Assembly: GCA_964478075.1 (NCBI GenBank)
Contig: CAYZGO010000016.1
Span: forward strand, 1 to 64,000
Direction: 5' to 3'
Length of the DNA: 64,000 nt
Source: DAOUEX01 sp034430235
GTDB taxonomy: Bacteria; Chloroflexota; Anaerolineae; UBA2200
Below, piece after piece: positions 24,805-34,374 of this stretch. Position numbers and translations under genes: made by a program. How positions within the stretch are numbered: position 1 is the first letter of the stretch; each line of letters opens with the position of its first letter. Under the pieces are notes generated by a model that was given only the letters and a program-made list of their open reading frames with translations, ran no database searches and had not been told where the DNA came from.

Positions 24805-26949
24805 ATGAAAATTACGTGGGCGCGAGCACGTAGTTTAGGCCCTTGTGGCCGTTTCTTCGGATCACCACGCCCAGCAGGGGGTAGACTACTACGGCACTTG
24901 CGTGGCAGAATCCTGCTGTTGTTGGCGCTTGGCTTACTCTGGCTGACCTCGTGCGCTGCTAACCCGACTCCTACACCGACTGCGCTGCCACACGCCACAA
25001 TAGAGCCGACGACAACGGCGACGCCGCTGCCACCAGTTCACACATCCACTCCCGCGGCAACGCCCTCTCCCCATCCGGCAGCCAAGGATGAAGAAGACGC
25101 CTTCGCGGTCACTTACTTTCCCTGGGCAGATCCATCGGTCGAGGCCTTCCCCCGTCATGCCGACGAAGGGAAGGTCAAAGTGGTGAACTCGATCTTTTTC
25201 GACGAGCCGCCTTTCTTCGGCTTCGATATCCAATCTGGAGGACGGTGGTACCACGTCGTGGGCGTTGATCACTGGGCGGTAACCGACGCGGAGCGCATCA
25301 GCCCAACCATCAACCGTCATCGTCGCCCGCGCGATGGCGACACGGTAATCGTCTGGGGCGAGGTTCGCGAGCAGTTCCTCATTGCCAGCTACGTTGGCTT
25401 CACAGACGGGACGCCCTGGTACTATCGCAGCCTGCTGCAGGCTGATGAGCTTGCGCCTGGCGTGCTGCCGTCAGTCTACGATGGACTGGAGGTGTGGGTA
25501 CGCGATGTGCTCGACACCAGCGAGCGCTGGGGTCAGTCCTACGTACTGCCAGAAGGCGCCTCGCTCGATTCCGGCTTCGCAGGCCAGGAGGCGCTCGCGG
25601 CTGGTCAGCTCTTCACCAAGGGCGGCGTCAGAGTGAACCTGACAAAGGGCGTCTACATCAGGAATGACGGCCGCTACGCCAACATCCTGGGAGGAGAGCC
25701 GTTTGGGCCAGTGGGCCAGACCTACGAACAGGGCACCATCCGCGCGGTGGGTTACGCTGGACGACTGGCAGGCATGCAAAGCGAAGACGGCAGGTTCGTG
25801 GAGGTCAGCATAAACGAGCCGACGAGCATCGAGTTTGCAGACGGCAGCCCGGCCGACCTAGCCGAACTGTCTCCAGGACGCCGCATCGAAGCCATCGGAC
25901 AGGCCTCTGGAACAAACAAGTTGCTGGCAGACAAGGTCACTATCGTCGGCACGACTGCCAGCGGCCCCGAGTACGCCGCGTACATCGCTGGCGTGAACGG
26001 TGACCTGTGGAGCGTGAGCCTGGATGGACTCGAGCGCCGCCAGATCACTCACCTCGCAGCCCCTGCTTCCGCTCGCGGCTTGGCCGAGGCCGCATTCTCC
26101 CCCGATGGGCAGCGCTTCGTCTTCGCACGCCAAAACAGAAGCCAGGCTACCCTCGTGCTGGGTGACTTGCAGAGCGGTGAACTGCGCGAGGTATTGACCG
26201 ACGACGGGTGGCAGGAAACAGACCCGGCCTGGTCGCCCGAGGGCAGCCGCATCGTCTTCTGCCGCTATCGTTTGGAAGGCGCGCAGCGCATGGATGGAGG
26301 CTTGTGGCTGCTCAACTTGAGCACTGGTGCCACGAAGCGATTGCTCCCACCAGCGAGAGAGGGGTGGCTGACCGTTTCCCCACGCTGGTCACCCGATGGC
26401 AAACACATGGCCTTTGGGCAAGCCAAAGACATGGACGCCGGTGAACGGATGTCCAGGTTGTACGTGCTGTCATTGCCAGCCAGCAGTCGCTGGGTCCTTG
26501 CGTATCCCCTCGAGTGGCATTGGTCAGCAGACTCAACACAGTTGCTCTGCACGCGGCACACACCCTCCGAACGATGCGCCCGCCTTTGGATCGTGCAGCG
26601 AGATGGCAGCTCGGCTACCTGGCTGTCAGTGGCTGGCGTCCACGAGCACCATGGTCGCTGGTCGCCCGATGGTACGGCAATTGCCTTTCTATCGCGCCCT
26701 GAAGACAGCAGCGGACGCAGCCATCTGTGGATCATGCGCGCTGATGGCATGCGCCGTGTGCAACTCACAGATGATAGGTTGCCGGCCGCCAGCCTTGCAT
26801 GGTCGGCAGACAGCGAGGCCCTTGTGTTCATGAAGGTGACAGCAGGCCGCGTGTACGATGGACTGTGGATCCTGGGACGGGATGGCTCAGGGCTGCGTGA
26901 ACTGGCCGCCAACGCTGCCGGCCTGGTGAGCATATACCGCGCCCCTTGA
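24805..26949 (+). CDS. TolB-like beta-propeller lipoprotein
   Basis: About 714 residues from the ATG at 24805; an ATG at 24712 overlapping the ldh stop is an alternative. A hydrophobic stretch ending in LTSC marks a lipoprotein signal, followed by a Pro/Thr-rich linker (TPTPTALP...TPSPHP). The middle (~120-420) is unassigned and contains two similar blocks with GGRW/DGRFVEVS-type strands. The C-terminal half has at least five TolB/WD40-like repeats (FSPDGQRFVFA, WSPEGSRIVFC, WSPDGKHMAFG, WSPDGTAIAFL, WSADSEALVFM). Likely an envelope-anchored sensor or binding protein; the ligand is unknown. Confidence 0.8.
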   Translation: MKITWARARSLGPCGRFFGSPRPAGGRLLRHLRGRILLLLALGLLWLTSCAANPTPTPTALPHATIEPTTTATPLPPVHTSTPAATPSPHPAAKDEEDAFAVTYFPWADPSVEAFPRHADEGKVKVVNSIFFDEPPFFGFDIQSGGRWYHVVGVDHWAVTDAERISPTINRHRRPRDGDTVIVWGEVREQFLIASYVGFTDGTPWYYRSLLQADELAPGVLPSVYDGLEVWVRDVLDTSERWGQSYVLPEGASLDSGFAGQEALAAGQLFTKGGVRVNLTKGVYIRNDGRYANILGGEPFGPVGQTYEQGTIRAVGYAGRLAGMQSEDGRFVEVSINEPTSIEFADGSPADLAELSPGRRIEAIGQASGTNKLLADKVTIVGTTASGPEYAAYIAGVNGDLWSVSLDGLERRQITHLAAPASARGLAEAAFSPDGQRFVFARQNRSQATLVLGDLQSGELREVLTDDGWQETDPAWSPEGSRIVFCRYRLEGAQRMDGGLWLLNLSTGATKRLLPPAREGWLTVSPRWSPDGKHMAFGQAKDMDAGERMSRLYVLSLPASSRWVLAYPLEWHWSADSTQLLCTRHTPSERCARLWIVQRDGSSATWLSVAGVHEHHGRWSPDGTAIAFLSRPEDSSGRSHLWIMRADGMRRVQLTDDRLPAASLAWSADSEALVFMKVTAGRVYDGLWILGRDGSGLRELAANAAGLVSIYRAP

Positions 26950-27110
26950 CAACCTGAAAACGTGAAAGGCGTCACTCCGCAGAAGATGGCGGCGTTGAAC
27001 CTAGATTGCAGGTGTCGCGTAATAAGAGCGAGCAGCATGTTTGACTTTTGCTCTCAAGCACAGTGTCTTAATCGTATGTACACATATCCGCACCATCATC
27101 GGAGGGTCAC

Positions 27111-28091
27111 ATGAGCGATGCGCAGGCTATTGCCCACAAAGTAATTGACAATGTAGAGAAGGTGATCCTTGGCAAGCACGAGGCAGTCGAACTGACCGTC
27201 ATCTGTCTGCTGTGCCAGGGACACCTGCTGATCGAGGACGTGCCTGGCGTGGGTAAGACAATGCTGGCCAAGGCCCTCGCCAGGTCTATTGGCTGTACAT
27301 TCAAGCGCATACAGTTCACACCGGACTTGCTGCCAAGCGATGTGACTGGTGTCTCGGTCTTCAACGAGAAGACTCGCGAGTTCGAGTTCCGGCCCGGCCC
27401 TATCTTGTCGCAAATCGTCCTCACAGACGAGATTAACCGCGCTACACCAAAGACGCAGTCCGCACTGTTGGAGGCTATGGAGGAGCGCCAGGTAACGGTG
27501 GATGGCGTTACTCACCATACGCCCAGGCCGTTTCTGGTGATGGCCACGCAGAACCCGATTGAATACGAAGGAACCTTTCCATTACCTGAGGCACAACTCG
27601 ACCGCTTCTTGATGCGCGTGAGCCTGGGGTACCCCGCACCTCAAGACGAAATCGCCATCATGGAGGCACAGCAGTACGTGCACCCCATCGAGAAAACTGA
27701 GCAGGTCATCTCCGCTGAAGAACTGCTGCAGGCACAGGAGGAAATCAAGGCGCTATACATTGATTCGCTGGTCAAAGAATACATCGTTGAGCTGGTCAAT
27801 GCCAGCCGCAAGCATCCCGACGTCTACCTCGGAGCCAGCCCGCGCGGTTCGTTGGCTCTGTTCAGGACCTCGCAGGCGCGAACGGCACTCGACGGCCGGG
27901 ACTATGTGACTCCAGATGACATCAAGGCGTTGGCCGAGGTGACGCTGGCTCACAGACTGATTATCGGCCCAGCCGCGCGTATCAAGAACGTAGACTCGCG
28001 TTACATCGTGGACGAACTCTTGCGCTCAGTGCCAGTACCTGGCACGAGGGTGCGCGCCCACGCCGCTGCTTCCAAAGACAGAGGATCTTGA
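27111..28091 (+). CDS. MoxR-family AAA+ ATPase
   Basis: 326 residues. Walker A GVGKTMLA near 47, Walker B VLTDEINRA, the sensor region ATQNPIEYEGTFPLPEAQLDRF, and the C-terminal lid (GASPRGSLALFRTSQARTAL) match MoxR ATPases, which act as chaperones with VWA or DUF58 partners. GGAGGG precedes the ATG. The DUF58 gene follows 239 nt downstream, the classic pairing. Confidence 0.95.
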   Translation: MSDAQAIAHKVIDNVEKVILGKHEAVELTVICLLCQGHLLIEDVPGVGKTMLAKALARSIGCTFKRIQFTPDLLPSDVTGVSVFNEKTREFEFRPGPILSQIVLTDEINRATPKTQSALLEAMEERQVTVDGVTHHTPRPFLVMATQNPIEYEGTFPLPEAQLDRFLMRVSLGYPAPQDEIAIMEAQQYVHPIEKTEQVISAEELLQAQEEIKALYIDSLVKEYIVELVNASRKHPDVYLGASPRGSLALFRTSQARTALDGRDYVTPDDIKALAEVTLAHRLIIGPAARIKNVDSRYIVDELLRSVPVPGTRVRAHAAASKDRGS

Positions 28092-28330
28092 TGGCCGCTA
28101 GTCTCCCTGAGCCGTGTCGATAGGGATGTCGACCTCCCTTTGCACCGCCGAGCCCGCCGAGAACGCTGAGAAATCATAAAAGTCTCTGCGCCCTCTGCGA
28201 AGCGTCTCGCCGTCTCTTGGGCGAGGCTGCGTGCTCAGCGGTGAAGGAAATGTATCAGCACAAAGCAGGTGGACTACCCGATGGCCAGACTGGGGCAAAG
28301 AGATTATAGCGCACACTACGGAAGGTACAA
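28092..28330. repeat. Degenerate 'cgcagag/ctcgcgg' repeat between moxR and DUF58
   Basis: About 110 nt (28139-28255) of imperfect short-period sequence with CTCTGCGCCCTCTGCG, GGCGAGGCTGCGTGCTCAGCGGTGA and similar segments. Related stretches occur at about 34425-34525 and 61139-61180. No gene is seen. Confidence 0.5.
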
Positions 28331-29590
28331 GTGAAACGTAGCTGGATTGTCCTGCTGCTTCTAACTCTGGCACTGCTCGAAGCACTGGCCACCGGCCGGC
28401 GGCTGTTCTTCAACCTGACCTACCTGCTCGCTGCCATAATCGTGGTGTCGTACTTCTGGTCACGGGCGAACGTCAGCCACATACAGATTGTGCGGCAGAC
28501 ACGTTCACACCGCAGCCAGGTCGGCAACGTAGCCGTGGAGCGCTTTCTGGTGCGTAACACGAGCATCCTGCCCAAGCTATGGGTAGAAGTGCGCGACCAC
28601 TCTGATCTGCCCGAACACCGTGCCAGTTGGGTAGTGAACGCACTCGGCGCGCATCGAACACGTGGCTGGGCAGTACGCACGCTGTGCCAGCGGCGGGGAC
28701 GGTTCACACTGGGGCCCATCACGCTCATCAGCAGCGATCCCTTTGGGCTGTTCGAGCATCGCAAGCATCTTTCAGCGACAGCTTCTATCGTCGTCTATCC
28801 GTTGACAGTGAATTTGCCCTACTTTGCCCTGCCAAGTGGCGAACTCCCCGGAGGAGGAACCATGCGGCGGCGCACGCACTATGTCACGACAAATGTGTGC
28901 GGCGTTCGAGATTACTTCCCTGGTGACAGCTTCAACCGCATTCATTGGCCCTCCACCGCTCGCACTGGCCGACTTATCGTGAAGGAATTTGAGGTGGATC
29001 GCACTTCTGACGTATGGCTATTCCTGGACATGCAAGGAGCTGTGCAGGCCGACCGCTTATGGGAAGAACAGGTCTCCGAAACCCCCCCGCTGTGGCCAGG
29101 CCGCACTACTTTGGAGCCATCTACCGAAGAATACACAGTAGCCATCGCAGCCTCATTGGCCAATCACTTCCTGGCACGCAACAGGGCAGTGGGCCTCATC
29201 GCCTACGGTCAGAGGCGCGAAGTGCTGATACCCGACCGTGGTGAGCGCCAGTTGACCAAGATCATGGAGACCCTGGCAGTGATACGGGCCACGGGCGCCA
29301 TTCCTATTGCGCAAATCATCGCCGCCGAAGGCAAGGGCATGGGGCGCAACATCTCAGCAATAGTCATTACCCCCTCAGATGACCTCAAGTGGGTAGACAG
29401 CCTGCGCGACTTGCGCCGACGAGGCATACGCGGGATAGGAGTAGTGTTGGACTCCTCGACCTTCGGTCACCAGGCAAGCACAAATGCTGTATTGGCTGCT
29501 CTGTCGCACAGTGGCATTCGCGCCTATCGAGTCTGCGAAGGCGACTCGCTCTCGGCAGCACTCAGCCGTACCGGCAACGTGATGAGCTGA
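28331..29590 (+). CDS. DUF58 domain membrane protein
   Basis: 419 residues, GTG start. Two N-terminal membrane segments (~5-45), then a beta-rich region with RRGRFTLGPITLISSDPFGLFE, and the DUF58 core GVRDYFPGDSFNRIHWPSTARTGRLIVKEFE, followed by a VWA-like fold (DVWLFLDMQ). Such proteins pair with MoxR ATPases and often a transglutaminase; no transglutaminase gene follows here. The molecular function of DUF58 is not established. Confidence 0.93.
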   Translation: MKRSWIVLLLLTLALLEALATGRRLFFNLTYLLAAIIVVSYFWSRANVSHIQIVRQTRSHRSQVGNVAVERFLVRNTSILPKLWVEVRDHSDLPEHRASWVVNALGAHRTRGWAVRTLCQRRGRFTLGPITLISSDPFGLFEHRKHLSATASIVVYPLTVNLPYFALPSGELPGGGTMRRRTHYVTTNVCGVRDYFPGDSFNRIHWPSTARTGRLIVKEFEVDRTSDVWLFLDMQGAVQADRLWEEQVSETPPLWPGRTTLEPSTEEYTVAIAASLANHFLARNRAVGLIAYGQRREVLIPDRGERQLTKIMETLAVIRATGAIPIAQIIAAEGKGMGRNISAIVITPSDDLKWVDSLRDLRRRGIRGIGVVLDSSTFGHQASTNAVLAALSHSGIRAYRVCEGDSLSAALSRTGNVMS

Positions 29591-30267
29591 CCCCTGCCGG
29601 CAACCAAGCAGGTTTCCCTCTATCACGCACACGTGCCCCCGTGGATGAATCCGCAGCTGCAAACCAGCGCCCCATCGCCTGTAGTGCGCCGCAACAGGCA
29701 CGCGCAACTTCTGGCGGAGTTCGGTCCCAAGCTACTGGCACAGGCTCTAAGCGGACGACAGTCCGCGTCGCATGCGAGGCACGTGGCTAACGAAGCGCGC
29801 TGACCCGAGACGGGGACTATCGTCCCCTTCGAGCATCTTTGCCGCCGAAAGTGCTCAGGGTGTTCTCTTCCTATGCCCTGAGTTGAGGGCGTGGTGGAAC
29901 GAGCCATGGGGGCTCATCCACCAGAAACCTGCCCCAAATCTGACGTAGAGCCGATGTGGGGCTTCTGCTTTTTCGACGGATGAGGTATAATAGGCTAGCT
30001 TCATCACCTTCCCCATCCGTGGGACGGACTCTGCGATGGTTGAGAGTCTTACCCTTGGCAATCAAGTCTGCAGATGCCGATAAGAGCTATGATGCGCTGC
30101 CGGATGGTCGAGCAGGCACATGGATGGACGATTGCCTGGTGGAGATGCCCAAAAAGCGCTCACGGACTGGGCCACAGTAGTCAGAGAGAGTTGATAGAAC
30201 TGCTACGCATCAACTCGACTTGGGAAGAGCACCTGACAGAGAAGAACCGTCTCTAAGGAGTAGCACA
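29591..30267. other. Gene-free stretch with short hairpins and a promoter
   Basis: Two short perfect hairpins with 4-nt loops: GCGGAC/GTCCGC at 29751-29766 and GGGGAC/GTCCCC at 29812-29827. A third and fourth related pair occur at 42845-42868 and about 42889-42904. A consensus TATAAT lies at 29986-29991. Short frames (for example 30074-30256) have no family resemblance and are not called. Confidence 0.45.
29986..29991 (+). promoter_or_regulatory. Possible -10 for the CPBP gene
   Basis: Perfect TATAAT hexamer, but only a weak -35 (TTCTGC) 17 bp upstream. If used, the CPBP mRNA would have a ~270-nt leader. Confidence 0.35.
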
Positions 30268-31242
30268 ATGTGGGCTGTCTTGCCTTACCTGCTGCCACTA
30301 GGCATCGTCATCATAGCGAATCTGGGCGTGAAGCGCCCCCGCTGGCGGCTTTTGACCTACATCTCTCTGGGCCTGCTCAATGCGGTGATGCTCTTCATGG
30401 GTCTCCTGTTCCTGTCCGTACCATATCTGCTTCGCCTCAGTGGGAGGGCCCTATCGCCTGACCTGCAGAGCGTGAACATCAGCGGCCTCGGGCTGGCATT
30501 CGCCGTGACTGCGATTCTCAGCTTCGCCTGCCTGCCAGCGCCCTCACGTCGTATGTTGGCACGCTGCTTACCCATTGACCCCGGCTCTCCGGTACACACC
30601 ACAGCCCTGATCCTGCTCGTCTATCTGGCCATAACCTCTGCAAGCCTGCTCATCAGCAGCCAGGATTTGATCAGCGCCAGCATAGAGATCGCTAGCGTTG
30701 AGCCGGGGACGGTTGTCTTGGGGCAAGCGGTTTTGCTTCTCTTTGCACTCGCTGGCGTAGGTCTGGGTACACGACGCAACGTGCGCCAGACGCTGGCACG
30801 CCTTAACCTGCGTGCGCTCACACTGCGTCACGTGGCAGTGGCCACCGTGATGGTCGGCGCTTTCCTGGCTATGGACTATGCAACAGCATTGATCTGGCAT
30901 CAGTTGTGGCCAGCAAGCTATGAAAGCGTGATGGGATCGTCCCAGCAACTCTTCGCACGCTTCGCTTCCCCCCTGGGTGCACTGGTATTGGCCCTGTCCG
31001 CAGGGGTCGGCGAGGAGACTCTCTTCCGAGGAGCGCTGCAACCTCGATTCCGCGTTCCTCTAACCGCCGCCGTGTTCGCCCTGAGCCATGTGCAATACGC
31101 GCTTTCCCTTGCTATAGTGGAGATATTCATTGTCGGCCTGGTGCTGGGCTGGCTGCGTGAGAGAACGAACACCACGACCTGCATGGCCGTCCACGCTGGC
31201 TACAACTTCTTGGACATGCTGCTCATGCCGTACTTCCCATGA
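30268..31242 (+). CDS. CPBP-family intramembrane metalloprotease
   Basis: About 324 residues and eight or more membrane segments. The C-terminal CPBP (Rce1/Abi) motifs are intact: EETLFRG, FALSHVQY (FxxxH) and HAGYNFLD (HxxxN), the proposed metal ligands. An ATG at 30268 is chosen because AAGGAG stands 8 nt upstream; the earlier in-frame start at 30220 lacks support. Family members process prenylated or other membrane proteins; the substrate here is unknown. Confidence 0.88.
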   Translation: MWAVLPYLLPLGIVIIANLGVKRPRWRLLTYISLGLLNAVMLFMGLLFLSVPYLLRLSGRALSPDLQSVNISGLGLAFAVTAILSFACLPAPSRRMLARCLPIDPGSPVHTTALILLVYLAITSASLLISSQDLISASIEIASVEPGTVVLGQAVLLLFALAGVGLGTRRNVRQTLARLNLRALTLRHVAVATVMVGAFLAMDYATALIWHQLWPASYESVMGSSQQLFARFASPLGALVLALSAGVGEETLFRGALQPRFRVPLTAAVFALSHVQYALSLAIVEIFIVGLVLGWLRERTNTTTCMAVHAGYNFLDMLLMPYFP

Positions 31243-31930
31243 ACGCACCACTACCATCTGACCACGCTGCCCTGCGAATAGTACTGTCCACCGTTCCCTC
31301 GCACTTGCCGTCTACGCCTTCCGTTTACCTTGTCTCCCGTTTACGCCTCTGGCGTAAAGACAAAGGCAGTGCGAAGCGTAGTCACGTTGAACAAGCAAGG
31401 CAAGGCAGAGTCTCGTCAAACAGGCAAGACAAGGTTTTGCCAACTGCTGGTCTGCCATGATAATTCTGGTGGGCAGCGACGCGGCAGGAACTTGAAATCA
31501 CTGAGAGCGTGTCTGAAATTAGCCAGAGGGCCGCCTACGGCATACCGTCAGGCATGAAAATGTCATTGCGAGGTTTTCCATGACGCATCCGCGCCACTCA
31601 TTGTGCAAGAACATCCGATCTGTCATTGCGACGAGCGCAGCGAGGACACTTGCACCTGCGCTGCAAGTGCAGGTGAGCAATCTCCACCTATGGCTGAGAG
31701 GGGATTGCTTCGCCCCACTCCGCTTCGCTTCGGGGACTCCCGTTGGTCGCTCCGCTCGCCCTGGGTCTTCCCCTGGGTCTTGGCCCCAGGGACAAAGGTG
31801 GCCCCAGGACCAAAAGCAATGACACGCGCGAAGGAGTTCTCTGACAGCCTCTGAGACCACTGAAGGCACTGAAATCACTGCTATGATTCCAACACTCAGT
31901 GATTTCAGCTAGATCACAGTCCGGTGAAGT
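31243..31930. repeat. Intergenic repeat cluster
   Basis: Holds the exact palindrome TTACGCCTCTGGCGTAA (31341-31357), then a 'cattgcgacgagcgcagcg...gcaatctcc' type repeat (about 31560-31800) of a kind common between genes in Chloroflexota and some other bacteria. An inverted pair around 'ctgaaatcactg' and 'cagtgatttcag' lies near 31868-31908, just upstream of the next gene. No gene is seen. Confidence 0.55.
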
Positions 31931-33556
31931 ATGAGAATGAAACGACTTCCAGAACTTGCTAAGAAACTGCGAAAACTGGGAGTCCGGCTGGGAGTCAAGA
32001 GCCTGTACTCTGCTGCCAAGGGCCAGGGCAAGATGCACTCGACGGGCATCGAGTCAGTGGTGCCGGGACAGGTAGTGGACACGCCACATGGACCTTGTTT
32101 CGTGCTAGAGACACGATACCGTCTGCATCACAGCCACGGTTGGTACCGGCTGTCAGCACTGTCCCCAGGCGAGCATCCTACGCCGTTGCTAGCTTCTCTG
32201 GCCCATGACGAACGCCTGGCTGCCCTGGACTTCAGTTCCGCCATCTTTTTCGACATCGAGACAACAGGGCTCGGCACAGGCGCTGGAATGTACGCCTTCA
32301 TGGTTGGTTTCGGCACGTTCGAGGGAGACGAATTCTGCCTGCGCCAGTACTTCATGCGCGACTACAATGAAGAACAAGCGCTGCTCTACCTCCTCAGCAA
32401 GCAAATGCAGGACTTGACCCAGCCTGGTCAACCAGACTCCGCCTGGTGGGTCAGCTTCAACGGCCGCAACTTTGACTTGCCAATCTTGCAAGCGCGTTTC
32501 ACCTGTGGACGCCAGGAGATGCCCCTGGCTCAGGCACCCCATCTGGATCTGCTGTACCCTGCCAGACGGCTGTGGCGGAAGCGCTTGGGGTCTTGCGCCC
32601 TATCCTCATTGGAGGCCGGTGTATTGGGTCTGACCCGTGAGTCGGACGTACCTGGCTGGCTGATCCCGGATGTGTACTTCCACTACCTGCGCTATGGCGA
32701 GGTTCAGCCGTTACGTCAAGTCTTTGTGCACAATGCCCTCGATGTTCTGTCCCTGGTCACCCTCAGTGCAAAGGTCAACACTATGCTGCGCCCTCCGTTT
32801 GGGGACGCAGTGGAGTACGCTGTGGATATGTACAGTCTGGGCGTGATATACGAATCGTGTGGTCAGCGAAATGACGCCCAACATGCCTATGAGCGGGCCC
32901 TGCAAGAGCGGCTGCCCCCCGCCCTAGGGGAGCAAGCCCTGCGCCGGCTGTCTTTCTTGTACAAGAGAACAGGACAGCTCGAACGGGCGGTGCGCATCTG
33001 GCAGACTCTGCGGGGTGAAAGCAAGGCTTATGCGTACGTGGAGTTGGCCAAGTACTATGAGCACCGCCAGCGTGATTGTCTTGCGGCGGCCAAGCTGGTC
33101 TCTGAAACACTGGCTTTGGACAGCCTGCCAGCCAAGGGCCAATGCTCGTCGCAAGAGCTCAAGTACCGACTAGCAAGGCTGAAAAGAAAGTTGGGGGAAG
33201 GAGGCCTGCCTATGCCCAATATCGAATCCTACTCTTTCGGCAAGATCTTGGTAGACGGCAAAACCTACACCTCGGACCTGATCATTCTGCCTGGCGGAGT
33301 GCGCCCTGGATGGTGGCGCAAGGAGGGGCATCGCCTGGACAGGGACGACCTGCAGGAAGTGCTGGAGGCCAGGCCCAGTGTGCTGGTCATCGGCACGGGC
33401 AACATGGGTCTCATGAAGGTGCCCCCAGAGACCTTGGAGCACCTGGCTGCTCACGGAATCCGCGCTGTGGTGGAGCCGACGGCGGCAGCGTGCCAGCGTT
33501 ACAACGAACTGGCACAGACGGAGCAGGCTGCAGCGGCCCTGCACCTGACCTGCTGA
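31931..33556 (+). CDS. RNase H-fold exonuclease fused to Mth938-like domain
   Basis: 541 residues in three parts. Residues ~95-290 are an exonuclease-like domain (YprB/RNase H-like), with FFDIETTGLG carrying the first acidic motif, VSFNGRNFDLPIL, and HNALDVLSLV as the last acidic motif. Residues ~295-400 hold TPR-like helices (DMYSLGVIYESCGQRNDAQHAYERAL). Residues 428-541 are a complete Mth938/AAMDC-type domain (IESYSFGKILVDGKTY...LPGGVRPGWWRKEGH...LVIGTGNMG). An ATG at 33212, opening that last domain, has AAGGAGG 8-9 nt upstream, so it may also be made alone. The radical SAM gene follows 2 nt later. Confidence 0.85.
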   Translation: MRMKRLPELAKKLRKLGVRLGVKSLYSAAKGQGKMHSTGIESVVPGQVVDTPHGPCFVLETRYRLHHSHGWYRLSALSPGEHPTPLLASLAHDERLAALDFSSAIFFDIETTGLGTGAGMYAFMVGFGTFEGDEFCLRQYFMRDYNEEQALLYLLSKQMQDLTQPGQPDSAWWVSFNGRNFDLPILQARFTCGRQEMPLAQAPHLDLLYPARRLWRKRLGSCALSSLEAGVLGLTRESDVPGWLIPDVYFHYLRYGEVQPLRQVFVHNALDVLSLVTLSAKVNTMLRPPFGDAVEYAVDMYSLGVIYESCGQRNDAQHAYERALQERLPPALGEQALRRLSFLYKRTGQLERAVRIWQTLRGESKAYAYVELAKYYEHRQRDCLAAAKLVSETLALDSLPAKGQCSSQELKYRLARLKRKLGEGGLPMPNIESYSFGKILVDGKTYTSDLIILPGGVRPGWWRKEGHRLDRDDLQEVLEARPSVLVIGTGNMGLMKVPPETLEHLAAHGIRAVVEPTAAACQRYNELAQTEQAAAALHLTC

Positions 33557-33558
33557 GA

Positions 33559-34374
33559 ATGCTCGTCCGCGAGATCACTTGCAAGTCAATCCTGACCAAG
33601 TCTGGCATCCCTGTTGTGGACTATGCCATCAATCCCTACGTGGGCTGTGAGCATGGGTGCGTGTACTGCTACGCCGTGTTCATGAAGCGTTTCACCGGGC
33701 ACAGGGAAGAGTGGGGACAATTCGTTGACGTGAGAGTGAATGCGCCACAGGTGCTGGCCCGCCAGTTGAAGCGCGCCAGGCCTGGGAATGTCAGCCTGGG
33801 CACGGTCACGGACGTCTACCAGCCCCTGGAGCGCAGGTTCAAACTGACGCGAGATTGCCTGCAGGCCCTAGCCCTCTACGATGACTTTCCAACGACCGTG
33901 GTGACCAAGAGCGCACTCGTGCTGCGTGACCTCGACGTGCTATGTGAGATGAAGGATGTTGAGGTTGCCTTTACTATCACCACCCTCGATGAATCAGTGC
34001 GGCGCGTTTTCGCGCCGCACTCCTCGCCTGTTCCGCGCCGGATTGAAGCATTGGCTCGCCTCCACGAAGCAGGCATTCGCACCTGGGTCTTCTTCGGTCC
34101 GGCGCTGCCCGTCTTCTCCGACAGTGAAAAAGCAATAGACGCCATATTCGCAACGCTCGCTCAGGTCGGCGTGTCCTACATCCTGGTGGACACACTCAAC
34201 CTGAAAGGCTCTCTGTGGAAGCGGCTTCGTCGCGCCCTGGAGAGCAACTACCCGCAGGTGGTCGAACAGTACCGCCTGATCCTGCACGACCGTCGCGAGT
34301 ACGCCACAACGCTTGCTGAGCGGGTTGCCCGCGCCGCCGAACGCCATCACGTGCTATGCAAGCTGGCTTTTTGA
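33559..34374 (+). CDS. Radical SAM protein, SplB-like (COG1533)
   Basis: 271 residues. INPYVGCEHGCVYCYAVFMKR contains the CX3CX2C cluster motif in the arrangement of the spore-photoproduct-lyase-like family. GTVTDVYQPLERRFKLTR and TKSALVLRDLD blocks follow. Members are often annotated as DNA repair photolyase, but for most the substrate is unknown. It starts 2 nt after the exonuclease fusion gene, suggesting co-translation. Confidence 0.88.
   Translation: MLVREITCKSILTKSGIPVVDYAINPYVGCEHGCVYCYAVFMKRFTGHREEWGQFVDVRVNAPQVLARQLKRARPGNVSLGTVTDVYQPLERRFKLTRDCLQALALYDDFPTTVVTKSALVLRDLDVLCEMKDVEVAFTITTLDESVRRVFAPHSSPVPRRIEALARLHEAGIRTWVFFGPALPVFSDSEKAIDAIFATLAQVGVSYILVDTLNLKGSLWKRLRRALESNYPQVVEQYRLILHDRREYATTLAERVARAAERHHVLCKLAF

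Noticed and set aside
29389..29790. 133-codon ORF as the missing transglutaminase partner
   Set aside because: No transglutaminase motif (Cys-His-Asp) is present; half of it is antisense or out of frame with DUF58.
33142..33558. Longer N terminus for the radical SAM protein
   Set aside because: This part overlaps the conserved Mth938 domain in another frame; the ATG at 33559 starts the conserved region.
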